From positions 1 through 59,765 of the forward strand of contig NZ_ADGQ01000070.1 in the NCBI RefSeq assembly GCF_000147675.1: a DNA stretch of 59,765 bases, read 5' to 3'. Under the pieces are notes generated by a model. It saw only the letters and a program-made list of their open reading frames with translations, did no database searches and was not told where the DNA came from. This document shows positions 43,513 through 52,348 of the stretch, one piece after another (the first letter of the stretch is position 1; each line of letters starts with the position of its first letter). This stretch comes from Peptostreptococcus stomatis DSM 17678 (GTDB taxonomy: Bacteria > Bacillota > Clostridia > Peptostreptococcales > Peptostreptococcaceae). The translations under genes and the position numbers were made by a program.

Positions 43513-44256
43513 CTATACCAGGATCTTGTCGAAGAAGTCTTTTGCCCTATCGCTCTTAGGATTATTAAATACTTCTTCTGGACTTCCATCCTCTACGATC
43601 TTGCCTTCATCCACAAATATGACCCTATCTGCAACTTCCTTGGCAAAGCCCATCTCATGTGTAACTATTGCCATAGTCATACCTTCATCTGCCAGCTCCT
43701 TGATTACGTCTAGAACTTCCTTTACCATTTCCGGGTCTAGGGCTGATGTCGGCTCGTCAAATAACATCATGTCCGGCTCCATGGCAAGGGCTCTTGCAAT
43801 GGCTATACGCTGTTGCTGGCCACCTGATAGCTGGACTGGATAGGCATCAGTCTTGTCCAATAGGCCTACCCTCTCAAGCAGTTCCTTGGCCTTCTTTTCA
43901 GCTTCTTCCTTAGTCTTACCCTTCACCTTCATTGTGGCTAGAGTTATGTTGTCTAGGATGGTTTTGTTTGGAAAAAGGTTGAAGTTTTGGAATACCATAC
44001 CTATCTTCTCCCTAGTCTTGTCTATGGTTTTTAGGTTTTTAAGTATATCCTGACCTTCAAAAATAATCTGGCCTGATGTAGGTTCTTCCAGTAGGTTCAT
44101 ACACCTTAGTACGGTACTCTTACCTGAACCTGATGGCCCTATAATTACCAGGATATCGCCCTTGTCTATTTCGAGGTCTATACCCTTTATTACCTCTAAA
44201 CTTCCAAAAGACTTGTGTAGGTCTTTTAGTTCTAATAAAACTTCTTTATTGCTCAT
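43513..44256 (-). CDS. Polar amino acid ABC transporter ATPase (GlnQ/ArtP type)
   Basis: 247 residues: Walker [10 protein letters not shown], signature LSGGQQQR, Walker [16 protein letters not shown]-loop VTHEM, and the amino-acid-importer marker [11 protein letters not shown]. It powers uptake by the permease encoded 9 bases upstream. Last gene of a three-gene operon under T-box control. Confidence 0.93.
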   Translation of the reverse strand: MSNKEVLLELKDLHKSFGSLEVIKGIDLEIDKGDILVIIGPSGSGKSTVLRCMNLLEEPTSGQIIFEGQDILKNLKTIDKTREKIGMVFQNFNLFPNKTILDNITLATMKVKGKTKEEAEKKAKELLERVGLLDKTDAYPVQLSGGQQQRIAIARALAMEPDMMLFDEPTSALDPEMVKEVLDVIKELADEGMTMAIVTHEMGFAKEVADRVIFVDEGKIVEDGSPEEVFNNPKSDRAKDFFDKILV

Positions 44257-44265
44257 TATAATCTC

Positions 44266-44940
44266 CTATCTTTCTACAGTCATTTTCTTTTCTAATAAGC
44301 CTACTAATTTTGATAATGTAAAGGTAATTACAAAGTAAATCAATGCTGCAAACAAGTATGGTCCAAATCCATTATAAGTTGAGTTCTTAACTGAAATTGC
44401 TACGAACATAATATCCGTTACACCTACAAATGCTACTATGGCAGACTCCTTTACAAGTGATATAAATTCGTTGGCCAGGGCTGGTAAAATATTCTTTACA
44501 GCCTGTGGAACTATTATATACCTCATTGACTGTAGGTATGTCAAGCCTAGGGACCTACTGGCCTCCATCTGACCCTTGTCAACTGAGGATATACCTGACC
44601 TTAGTATCTCAGCTATATAGGCTCCTGAATTCAGTATCATGGCCATTACTGCAGCTGTGAATGTATCGTCATAACCGAACATAGTCGGGTATTTGACACC
44701 TAAGATCATTGGAAAACCATATGCCATAATCATGACCTGAACAAGTAGTGGTGTATCCCTGATAACCTCTATATATACATTTGCTATCCACTTTAATACT
44801 GATTTATTTGATATCTTACATACACATGCTACTAGACCAACTATAAAGCCGAATAGCAAGGCCATGAAAGATATTAAAATTGTGACTCCTGCACCCTGTA
44901 TGTATGACAGGTAGTAATCATTTATAAAACTAAAATCCAT
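44266..44940 (-). CDS. Polar amino acid ABC transporter permease
   Basis: 224 residues with five to six helices and the HAAT-family coupling region (EASRSLGLTYLQSMRYIIVPQAVKNILP, given in two parts: EASRSLGLTY and IIVPQAVKNILP). It forms the membrane channel with the GlnQ-type ATPase. GAGGAG precedes the ATG; 33 bases separate it from the binding-protein gene. Confidence 0.92.
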   Translation of the reverse strand: MDFSFINDYYLSYIQGAGVTILISFMALLFGFIVGLVACVCKISNKSVLKWIANVYIEVIRDTPLLVQVMIMAYGFPMILGVKYPTMFGYDDTFTAAVMAMILNSGAYIAEILRSGISSVDKGQMEASRSLGLTYLQSMRYIIVPQAVKNILPALANEFISLVKESAIVAFVGVTDIMFVAISVKNSTYNGFGPYLFAALIYFVITFTLSKLVGLLEKKMTVER

Positions 44941-44973
44941 CCTAAACTCCTCTATTATAAATACCTTCTACAA

Positions 44974-45819
44974 TTACTTTGTTTCTTTTGAAATCAGGTC
45001 TACTGCATTGGCTAATATCTTATCGTATTCGCCACTGTCCTGTAGTTCCTTAATAACTTCATTTGTCAACTTGATTAGGTCTGCATTATCGCCTTTCTTA
45101 ATAGCAACTGCCATGGCCTCTTCATCTCCACCGCTAGTTAGCTTCAAGTTTTCAACAACCTTTATACCATCATACTTAGTAACATTTATACCGGCAACCT
45201 TGCTGTTCAATACTACTGCATCTATATTGCCATTCTTCATGTCTGCAATCAAGTCTGGAACTGCTACTAGGGCCTTATAATTTGTAACCTTTAGGTTGTC
45301 CTTAACGTATGTTTCCTGAGTAGAACCCTTCTGGACACCTAATTTAGCCTTCTTAAGCTGGTCTTCTGAAGTAAACTTACCTGCATCCTTAGCATTTACT
45401 ATTACTGCATTTTCACCCTTGAAGTAGATATCTGAGAAGTCTACAGCCTTCTTACGTTTTTCATTTGGTGTCATGCCTGTGATTACCATATCTACCTTAC
45501 CTGCCTGTAGGGCTGGTAGTAGGGCGTCAAAGTCCATAGCCTTTAGCTCTAGCTCCACGCCTAGCTTGTCTGCTATCTTCTGGGCCAAGTCTATGTCAGC
45601 ACCCACTATCTTACTCTTACCATTTTCTGATACCATAAACTCAAATGGTGGGTAGTCAGGAGATGTCGCTACAACCAGCTTCTTATTCTTCTTAATCTGT
45701 TCAAGGGCTGTCTGGTTTCCACCTGAATTGTCAGATGACTTGTTGCCACAACCAACTAGACCTGTTGCTAAAACTGCTACCAATCCTAATGCTAATAATT
45801 TTTTCAATCCTGCTTTCAT
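44974..45819 (-). CDS. Amino acid-binding lipoprotein of the ABC transporter
   Basis: 281 residues with a lipoprotein signal (LVGCG, lipidated Cys24). The SBP_bac_3 fold is recognised from LVVATSPDYPPFEFM, IVGADIDLAQKIADKLGVELEL, DMVITGMTPNEKRKKAVDFSD, and VQKGSTQETYV. The GMTPNEKRKKAVDFSD block resembles Arg/Lys/His-type binding proteins more than Glu/Gln ones, but specificity is inferred only. AAGGAG precedes the ATG. First gene after the T-box leader. Confidence 0.9.
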   Translation of the reverse strand: MKAGLKKLLALGLVAVLATGLVGCGNKSSDNSGGNQTALEQIKKNKKLVVATSPDYPPFEFMVSENGKSKIVGADIDLAQKIADKLGVELELKAMDFDALLPALQAGKVDMVITGMTPNEKRKKAVDFSDIYFKGENAVIVNAKDAGKFTSEDQLKKAKLGVQKGSTQETYVKDNLKVTNYKALVAVPDLIADMKNGNIDAVVLNSKVAGINVTKYDGIKVVENLKLTSGGDEEAMAVAIKKGDNADLIKLTNEVIKELQDSGEYDKILANAVDLISKETK

Positions 45820-45852
45820 TTTTCTTCTCCTTTAAAAATAATATAATAATTC

Positions 45853-45922
45853 AAAATAAAAAAGTCCCTTAGCCAATACTGGCTAAGAGACGAATATACC
45901 GCGTTACCACTCTTATTGACAA
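45853..45922 (-). repeat. Second T-box antiterminator/terminator module (70-nt duplicate)
   Basis: A 70-base copy of 45992-46061 with three differences, period 139. It contains T-box core GTGGTAACGCGG and a terminator stem (45864-45874 with 45881-45891) followed by T6. One pair of differences covaries (C-G for T-A) and the third becomes G-U in the RNA, so pairing is conserved. No Stem I precedes it within the 69-base spacer. Confidence 0.8.
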
Positions 45923-46239
45923 GTCGATCGTCTTGGTTGATATAACCATTTTATCCAATCTACCAGGACTGGCCAGTTAACCCCAGTAAATAAAATAAAA
46001 AAGTCTCTTAGCTAATACTAGCTAAGAGACGAATATACCGCGTTACCACTCTTATTGACAATTAAAACTTGTCCTCTCAAACCCTTAAGGCGGGAAACCT
46101 ATTAGAATACTAAAATTCCTCTAATAACCTCCAAAGTTCTCTTCACTTTAAACTCCAATATCAGGCTCACACCAAACCCTGACTCGCTGTAAATTCATTT
46201 AAGCTACTCTCTTTATCATCGGCTCTTATCTATTTGTTG
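45855..46239 (-). promoter_or_regulatory. T-box leader of the amino-acid ABC operon
   Basis: A leader of about 420 nt from the predicted start. Stem I (about 46220-46125) has the loop-E half AGAGAGTAG, the GTCAGGG...GGTGTGAGCCTGAT apical region and the 3' specifier side GTGAAGAGAACTTTGGAG. By the usual GAA-NNN-A register the specifier reads GAG (46139-46141, Glu), although AGA one base on (Arg) would fit the binding protein better. A small stem GACAA/TTGTC (Stem III) leads to antiterminator core GTGGTAACGCGG (46035-46048) and a 12-bp perfect terminator (46003-46014 with 46019-46030) with T6. A second module follows. Uncharged tRNA would prevent termination and raise transporter expression. 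Confidence 0.88.
45992..46061 (-). terminator. First T-box antiterminator/terminator module
   Basis: Antiterminator core plus a 12-bp perfect terminator stem with ATAC loop (46003-46030) and a T-run on the minus side (45996-46002). It ends about 175 nt before the binding-protein ATG. Confidence 0.85.
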
Positions 46240-46245
46240 TATCTA

Positions 46246-46274
46246 ATTATACGATTAGAATTTATAAAAGTCAA
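46246..46274 (-). promoter_or_regulatory. Sigma-A promoter of the T-box operon
   Basis: Minus-strand -35 TTGACT (46269-46274), 17-base spacer, -10 TATAAT (46246-46251). Transcription would start near 46239. Confidence 0.85.
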
Positions 46275-46306
46275 TAGGAAATTTTATTTTTTATAACAAT
46301 CTATTA

Positions 46307-46588
46307 TTATATCATTTCCCCAATCGTAGTCTGGATGTCTTCAACTAACTCTTCAAAGACAGCCTTGGCATCTATATAGTGTTGGCTAGCCTGGTGTTTT
46401 TCCAAACTAGAATAGCTCTCCCATCTTTCAACAAAACAATATTCATGGTCTGAACCGTCAATCCTACAAAAATCATATGTGATATTTTCTAGTTCTTTCC
46501 TGGAAGACTTTACCAAGGCCTTCGCAGCTGCCACATAATCATCCTCAAAATTTGGCTTAACCTTAACTCTTACAAATACAGTTAACAT
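46307..46588 (-). CDS. Antibiotic biosynthesis monooxygenase (ABM/YgiN-like) protein
   Basis: 93 residues, a single ferredoxin-like ABM domain: VRVKVKPNFEDDYVAAAKAL, then CFVERWESYSSLEKHQASQHY. Such dimers act as quinol or heme-type monooxygenases; the substrate is unknown. AGGAAG precedes the ATG. Lies between the YhgE gene and the T-box operon promoter. Confidence 0.82.
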   Translation of the reverse strand: MLTVFVRVKVKPNFEDDYVAAAKALVKSSRKELENITYDFCRIDGSDHEYCFVERWESYSSLEKHQASQHYIDAKAVFEELVEDIQTTIGEMI

Positions 46589-46660
46589 ATTACTTCCTCC
46601 ATACTACCCTAATAAATTTTTTCTACTTCACTACAGTATATAACACTTTTGACAAATATG

Positions 46661-48850
46661 CTAGTGCATTAAGAAACTCTTCTCAAACTTTTCTGATAGG
46701 GGTTCTAAAAGGTCGTTTATATCTTCCTTGAACATTATTCCGAATATCAGCGGTATAATGGCAAATAATAGCAAGGCCCCTATATCTCCAAGCAGGTTTT
46801 GCATATATACTCCGCCTATAGCTTCCCTGCAGGCATTTATACCATATGTAAATGGTATGACTGAGTTTATAGTCCTAAAGAAGGTAGGTGTCATCTGGAC
46901 TGGGAAGGTTCCCCCAGAACCACCTATCTGGATAACCAACAAGAACATGGCTATCCCCTTACCCAGGGTCTTGAAGCATGATACCAGGGTGAATATTAGG
47001 ATACAGAAGGCTATACTGCACAGCATCAAGATCAATATAAACAAGACTGGTTCCTTCGCTGTCACCCCTAATAATAAGAGGTCTCCCGTCGATATTATTA
47101 TCGACTGGATAAGAGACAGGATTAGGAAAAATGATAGACGACCCAAGTACCTATCAATACTCCTATACTGCTTACTCGGCTCTGTAGATAATATAGTCGA
47201 TAGGATAATAACCCCTACCCAGGCTGCCAAGACACTGTAAAATGGTGCCATAGAAGAACCGTAATTGGCCATCTTATACAACTTTTCTTCCTTGATTTCA
47301 ACTGGATTCTTAATAAAATCTGCCCTTTCAAGTATATTTGACTTGATTACATTATTAAAGGCCTTTAAATCCTTGTTGTTCTGTATTTCATCAATCATCT
47401 TTATAGAGTCAGAAACCTGGCCCCTCAATATATCTATCGAGCTTTCTAGAATTGTTATACTAGAACCGACCCTACCATTTAAAGTTGATGCCGTATTTAT
47501 AAAATTATTTACACTTGGGTACAACTGGCCTGTAGAGTCTACCATACTCCTGATATCCCCGGTAATTGTAGATACATTTCCATTCACCCTGCTAAGTGGC
47601 CTTGTGACCAAGTCATCGAAATCCGAAATAATATCATTTATACCCTTGTTAGAGTCTGCAACAATATTTACAATGTCTTGAACTTGAGAATATGTCAAGC
47701 TACTAGTAGAGTTTACCTGGTCTATAATACCTGCTAGCCTAGAACTAGCATCTGTTAGTGACCTGTACTCATTATTCAACCTGGTAACTGCATTATTTAA
47801 TACATTTGAATTTACTACATTTATATCATTTAGGACCTGGCTAATATTGTTGACCCTTATAGCTGCCTGGTCTATTTTATCTTTAATATTACCAATACTT
47901 ATGACTGCCTGCTGGGCCCCCTTGTCACCAATAGAGTTTAGGGACTGGGCCAAGTTGACTGATGATTCCAAGATTCTTGACACATCTCTTAAGGCAGACT
48001 TTAGACTGGCTGATGAGTTCTGTATACCTGAAGTCGCATCCGTAGCCATGCTTCCAATATCATCATTGATCTTCTTCGCACCATTCATAGTCCTTTTAAT
48101 AGCATCAAGACTCGCCTTAGAACTCGCCAGGGACTTGTCTAGGTCACCTATCATATTTTTATTATTCTCTGCCAACTTCTTGCTATTTACCAACTGGGCA
48201 TCTAGCCTCTGTAAAGATTTCTTCATTTCTGTCAACTTTGGTGTTATATCATCAGTCATATTTGAAATTCCACCCATGGCACCTAATGAGGTCTTACTTA
48301 TAACCTGAATAAGATGGTTACTAATCTTTACCTGAAGCTTATTAGCCCCCTGGTCAGTTATTTTTTCTGCTATTGCATTGGTTTTTTCATTTGTTGTATA
48401 TATTATCCTAGCCTTCCTCACATCTACCTGGGTAACAGACATCAGGGATTTTGTAAAGTCCTTAGGTATTGTTAAAATAGCATAATACCTACCGGTATTA
48501 AGGCCCTCCATGGCTGTTTTAGAGTTTACAAAATTCCAATCAAGACTCCTATTTTCCTTGAGGTTTTTAACTATATCATTACCAAAATTCAATTTCTGGT
48601 TCTTAAACTCGTAGTCCTTGTCCTGATTTACAATTGCCACACTTAAATTCTTTGTATTACCATATGGATCCCAAAAGGCCTCAATATTAAACCAGGCATA
48701 TAAGGATGGAAATATCATTAGGGCCACTACTATAATGGTTATCAAACGATTTTTCATAACCTCTTGACAGTCCTTATATAAAATCTCATGGACCTTGGAT
48801 GGGTCTGGCATATATTTTTCTTTAAATTCTTTATTAAAAATCTTCTTCAA
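46661..48850 (-). CDS. YhgE/Pip family membrane protein
   Basis: 729 residues. One N-terminal helix (about 35-56, then the family hallmark YAWFNIEAFWDPYGN), a long extracytoplasmic region rich in coiled coil (about 190-520, repeated Asn/Asp/Ile/Val heptads) and five to six C-terminal helices of ABC-2 type (SFFLILSLIQSIII..., VSCFKTLGKG, TYGINACREAIGG). The family includes the Lactococcus phage infection protein Pip and type VII secretion-associated proteins. The start is TTG at 48850 with AAGGTG 7 bases upstream; the later ATG lacks a site. Function here is unknown. Confidence 0.87.
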   Translation of the reverse strand: MKKIFNKEFKEKYMPDPSKVHEILYKDCQEVMKNRLITIIVVALMIFPSLYAWFNIEAFWDPYGNTKNLSVAIVNQDKDYEFKNQKLNFGNDIVKNLKENRSLDWNFVNSKTAMEGLNTGRYYAILTIPKDFTKSLMSVTQVDVRKARIIYTTNEKTNAIAEKITDQGANKLQVKISNHLIQVISKTSLGAMGGISNMTDDITPKLTEMKKSLQRLDAQLVNSKKLAENNKNMIGDLDKSLASSKASLDAIKRTMNGAKKINDDIGSMATDATSGIQNSSASLKSALRDVSRILESSVNLAQSLNSIGDKGAQQAVISIGNIKDKIDQAAIRVNNISQVLNDINVVNSNVLNNAVTRLNNEYRSLTDASSRLAGIIDQVNSTSSLTYSQVQDIVNIVADSNKGINDIISDFDDLVTRPLSRVNGNVSTITGDIRSMVDSTGQLYPSVNNFINTASTLNGRVGSSITILESSIDILRGQVSDSIKMIDEIQNNKDLKAFNNVIKSNILERADFIKNPVEIKEEKLYKMANYGSSMAPFYSVLAAWVGVIILSTILSTEPSKQYRSIDRYLGRLSFFLILSLIQSIIISTGDLLLLGVTAKEPVLFILILMLCSIAFCILIFTLVSCFKTLGKGIAMFLLVIQIGGSGGTFPVQMTPTFFRTINSVIPFTYGINACREAIGGVYMQNLLGDIGALLLFAIIPLIFGIMFKEDINDLLEPLSEKFEKSFLMH

Positions 48851-49016
48851 AATCTAACACCTTACTTTCAATACTATTGCTGATATTTACAATCCAACCG
48901 CTCTTAATTTTACTAATATACTTCCTATAGTACATACAAAACTCTCAATTATACAATAAGGATTATACCACATATAAAAAACTTTTACTTGAAAATTTAC
49001 ATATAAATAAATGCAT

Positions 49017-49055
49017 AAAAAAATCCCCTGAGGATAAGCAAACCTCAGGGGATTT
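49017..49055 (-). terminator. Strong minus-strand terminator
   Basis: A 13-bp perfect stem (49021-49033 with 49043-49055) followed by seven T on the minus strand. It lies about 300 bases past the Mpv17-like gene's stop, so it ends that transcript or an RNA encoded between. Confidence 0.88.
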
Positions 49056-49169
49056 AATTTAAATGATACTAAAATTTACAACTTAACTTAATTCATTTTT
49101 ATATATATCCAATATTTTCATATATATTCAATTTTCTTCAAAATTTTTCAAAAAAATTATAATTTTTTC

Positions 49170-49310
49170 TCAAGGCAGGCTTGCATAAGAAAAACCGACT
49201 CCAGCCAGCAGGTTTACCCCACTATTGAAGTCGGCATATATTCTCTTTTATAAGCCCTATAAGTCCTTGGTTTTGACCCAGGTTATTAAAGGCTCTTTTC
49301 CTATTTTCCA
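49170..49310. ncRNA. Hairpin-rich orphan region, possible small RNA
   Basis: Three stems in 140 bases: CAAG/CTTG (49171-49183), CCGACT/AGTCGG (49195-49234) and AGCC/GGCT enclosing CCTTGG/CCCAGG (49252-49294), plus a fourth on the minus side near 49319-49343 (TGATA-GGG-CCC-TATCA). On the plus strand a -10 TATAAT (49158-49163) precedes it and a T-rich tract (CTTTTCCTATTTTCC) follows; on the minus strand the CCGACT stem is followed by TTTTTC, like a terminator. No long frame covers it. I match it to no known RNA family; orientation is undecided. Confidence 0.35.
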
Positions 49311-49362
49311 TCAACTATGATACTGGGATGACCCCATATCACCTGTTACTGGCTTACTCTAA

Positions 49363-49911
49363 TTATGATTTTAGTGAAAGCAAGATACCTAGGCAGATTG
49401 ACAATAGGGCTGCAAATATAACTCTGAATTCACCTGGTAGCAAGAATGTGACCGTATGTGCTGGCAACCAGAATGTTGGTATTGTTCCCCATAGGACATT
49501 TTTTCCATAGGCAAAGTAGTCAATCCTTGAGCAGATATCCTTGATAGATACCTTAGCACCCTTAGTTTCATACCTTAGGTCTAAGAAGGTATCTGTGTGC
49601 TTATGCAATACCATGAAGACTGGACCAAATGATGTATTCATTACCAGTGAAGTTAAGAATGCAAAAGCAAGCTTTGTATGCAGGATTGTTGAGCTAGACT
49701 TGGCCAACTTAGCACCCATAGCCTCGGCAAATATACCCATCATGAAGGCTATCCATATACCTAGAAGACCCCAGATAAGCATCCTGTATCCGATTGAATG
49801 AGGTATAGTCAGCTTCTTGTTTCTGATGCTGTTAGCTATTACCTCGCCTAGAGTTGCCAATATCGCAAATTTGATAAATGACAAGACATAGTGATTTGTT
49901 AAAAACGACAT
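49363..49911 (-). CDS. Mpv17/PMP22-like membrane protein
   Basis: 182 residues from the ATG at 49911 (GGAGGG 4 bases upstream; an earlier TTG overlaps that site). About four membrane helices. The C-terminal block WGTIPTFWLPAHTVTFLLPG followed by EFRVIF and LLSLKS resembles the Mpv17 signature (W-P...NF..VP...R...LS). Mpv17 proteins are mostly eukaryotic channel-like proteins; bacterial members are uncharacterised. Confidence 0.6.
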   Translation of the reverse strand: MSFLTNHYVLSFIKFAILATLGEVIANSIRNKKLTIPHSIGYRMLIWGLLGIWIAFMMGIFAEAMGAKLAKSSSTILHTKLAFAFLTSLVMNTSFGPVFMVLHKHTDTFLDLRYETKGAKVSIKDICSRIDYFAYGKNVLWGTIPTFWLPAHTVTFLLPGEFRVIFAALLSICLGILLSLKS

Positions 49912-50177
49912 AATTCCCTCCAAAAATTCTAATTTAACCTCATTATATCTTATTCCTAAGGATATTTAAAGACAAATTTTTCATTTTTCAGATTTTTTTA
50001 TATAATTATATTTTATCCTATTTTTATGTCCCTTTCATGCATATTTATAAATTCCCAAATTACTACATTTTCATTTATAAATCTTTTTTCTTCCTCCTTT
50101 AAAACTCCAAGCTGTTTTAAGGCAGAATCCACTACAAATCATTTTTAATCCGATAAAATCCAGCAACCCCCCCAGAA

Positions 50178-50206
50178 TTGATTTTTTTAACAAAATATAA
50201 TAATAT
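50178..50206 (+). promoter_or_regulatory. Promoter of the third CWB2 gene
   Basis: TTGATT (50178-50183), 17-base spacer, TAATAT (50201-50206), giving a leader of about 120 nt. The rest of the 424-base gap 49912-50335 is AT-rich, with no gene or clear structure. Confidence 0.6.
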
Positions 50207-50335
50207 GAAATATATAGGAAACGTTTATTATATGTATTATCATATTTAGGGGGTATGCCTATGGGAAAGTATTTATAAAATAATTTTTCTTGTGATGGTA
50301 ATTTTTATAGAAAAGTATACAAAAGGGGTGATAAT

Positions 50336-51604
50336 ATGACTAATAAAAAAGTGATAATTTCTCTTTTAGCTGCTACAGTTTCAGCTTCTTCCCTAGTCGC
50401 AGTAAACGCGGCTGATAAGATCGATCTTGATATCAATAAAGAAGTTAACGAATCCAACAGCCTTATCTTCGGTGATTTTTTTGGACCTAAGTACACTTTA
50501 AATGATAAGAAGGCACAAAAGAAGCTTGCTGAAATACTGGATTCAATAAAGGGAGACTACTATAATAGCGAGTCCAGGATTAAGACCTATGATTTTATAA
50601 TTGAAATAGACAATTATGAAATAGGACTTACTAAAGATGGCAATGATAATGGCTACTATATCCTTAGTTTTATCAGAAAAGACAGTCCACATAATTTCAA
50701 TACCTACAAAACAAAAGTTAACATATATTCAGAGCTTATGAAGGTCCTAAACTCCAGTGATGGCGTAAGTATCAACCTTAAAAATTTGAATAATCCGAGA
50801 AATATAGAATCATGTGGTCCTGTTGAGATGTCAGCCCATATATCAGAGTCTACATTTGGAAGGAATGACAATGTCGTTCTAGTCGGCAAGGATAGTATCC
50901 CAGATGCCCTGTGCTCTGCTTCAATAGCTGGTTATCTGGATGCACCTATACTTTTGTCTGACAAGGACGAGTTAGACGAAAAACTTTTAAGTGAACTAGG
51001 CAGACTTCATGCAAAGAACATCTATGTCCTATCAGGAGACAAGCTTATATCCAGAAAAGTCAAGGACCAACTTAAGGCAAAAGGATATAACTTGTATGAC
51101 TATTCGGGTCAGGATAGGTATGAAACATCGAGTAAGATTGCCAGGTTTATGAATGCAGACAAGCAGTTTATCCTGGTTAGTGGACAAGACTTTTACGATA
51201 CACCATCAATCTCTCCATACTCCTATGAAAAGAAGATTCCTATACTCCTAACTAAGAAAAATAGTATGCCTGGTCATACTTATGATTTAGTGAAAAAGGA
51301 TTCAAGTATATTAGCCATAGGTGGAGACCAGACTATAACCAGTGATGTATATAGTCAATTGAGTAAAAAGAAGGTAAAGGTAGACAAGATAGCAGGCAAA
51401 GATAGATTTGATACTTCTGTAAAGATAGTTAAAGGCTTGTATCCTGAATCTGCTTCCTACATCTGTATAAGCGACAAATATATAGTCAAGGATATAGTTA
51501 CTTCTGTTATGAGCGTTAAGTATCAAAAACCTATAGTCCTTGAAAAGAATCCATATAGCTTTATAGAAAATAGAGACAAGAACATGTATATAGTATTTAA
51601 ATAA
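50336..51604 (+). CDS. Secreted CWB2 protein with unique N-terminal domain
   Basis: 422 residues: signal peptide (IISLLAATVSASSLVAVNA), a unique domain of about 130 residues that looks like a small alpha/beta fold (YDFIIEIDNYEIGLTKDG, YILSFIRKD), then three CWB2 repeats (GRNDNVVLVGKDSIPDAL, GQDRYETSS, AGKDRFDTSV). The third repeat is short and degenerate. AGGGGTG precedes the ATG. The ECF sigma operon begins about 200 bases downstream and may respond to the same surface signals. Confidence 0.85.
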   Translation: MTNKKVIISLLAATVSASSLVAVNAADKIDLDINKEVNESNSLIFGDFFGPKYTLNDKKAQKKLAEILDSIKGDYYNSESRIKTYDFIIEIDNYEIGLTKDGNDNGYYILSFIRKDSPHNFNTYKTKVNIYSELMKVLNSSDGVSINLKNLNNPRNIESCGPVEMSAHISESTFGRNDNVVLVGKDSIPDALCSASIAGYLDAPILLSDKDELDEKLLSELGRLHAKNIYVLSGDKLISRKVKDQLKAKGYNLYDYSGQDRYETSSKIARFMNADKQFILVSGQDFYDTPSISPYSYEKKIPILLTKKNSMPGHTYDLVKKDSSILAIGGDQTITSDVYSQLSKKKVKVDKIAGKDRFDTSVKIVKGLYPESASYICISDKYIVKDIVTSVMSVKYQKPIVLEKNPYSFIENRDKNMYIVFK

Positions 51605-51666
51605 CTATTCTTCCAAGCAAAGAGTCTTAGTCGAATAAAATTGAAAATTAGGAAAACATGATAAGG

Positions 51667-51700
51667 GTCCTTCTAGTGAAATATCTAGGAGGGCTTTTTT
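51667..51700 (+). terminator. Terminator of the third CWB2 gene
   Basis: A 10-bp stem with two G-U pairs (51667-51676 with 51685-51694) followed by six T. Confidence 0.88.
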
Positions 51701-51810
51701 ATGAATTTTAAATTTTTGTTAATGAAAAACCTATTTTAAGCGTATATATAGGTGAAAGAGGTTATAATTAATCTAGATTAATTCAATTCACAAGGATGGG
51801 AGGTGGTTCT

Positions 51811-52305
51811 TTGAATTTTGAAGATATCTTTGATAAATATTTTGATAAAGTATATAAATTCATAAATATGAAAACTCTAAATCATATGGATGCTGAGGAT
51901 ATAGCCCTACTTGTCTTTGAGAAGGTTCATGCCAACCTGGACACCTACTCTTCTAGCAAGTCTAGTTTTGAGACCTGGTTATTCTCAATAGTCAGGAATG
52001 AAATAGCCAGTTTCTATAGAAAAAAGCAGATTCAAACTGTAAGCATGGATGCTACAGGACCCCTGGTTGACACTGACCAGTCACCTGAAAAAATTGTAGA
52101 AATGACAGATATCAACTCAGACCTAAAGCTTGCCCTGGCTAAATTAAGTGACAAGGAACGTACAATCATTGCCTACAAGTATGGGGCGGATATGAAGAAC
52201 ACTGATATAGGAGACCTCTTAGGTATATCCAGTGCAAATGTGGGTGTCGTCCTATTTAGGGCCTTGAAAAAACTAAAAAAGGAACTCCAAAAAGACAATC
52301 TTTAG
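51811..52305 (+). CDS. ECF-type RNA polymerase sigma factor
   Basis: 164 residues from TTG at 51811: GGGAGGTGG ends 4 bases before it, and the ATG at 51796 overlaps that site. Sigma region 2 (DAEDIALLVFEKVH, SFETWLFSIVRNEIASFYRKK) and region 4 (LSDKERTIIAYKYG, NTDIGDLLGISSANVGVVLFRALKKL) are both present, without region 3. It pairs with the anti-sigma gene 43 bases downstream. Target promoters are not known. Confidence 0.9.
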   Translation: MNFEDIFDKYFDKVYKFINMKTLNHMDAEDIALLVFEKVHANLDTYSSSKSSFETWLFSIVRNEIASFYRKKQIQTVSMDATGPLVDTDQSPEKIVEMTDINSDLKLALAKLSDKERTIIAYKYGADMKNTDIGDLLGISSANVGVVLFRALKKLKKELQKDNL

Positions 52306-52348
52306 TAGGGATATACAAATTAAAAAACATAGAATAGGAGGGATTATT

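Noticed and set aside
46661-48850. Calling the YhgE/Pip protein a phage receptor here
   Set aside because: Only the family name suggests it; nothing in the window shows a phage link, so it is left as unknown function.
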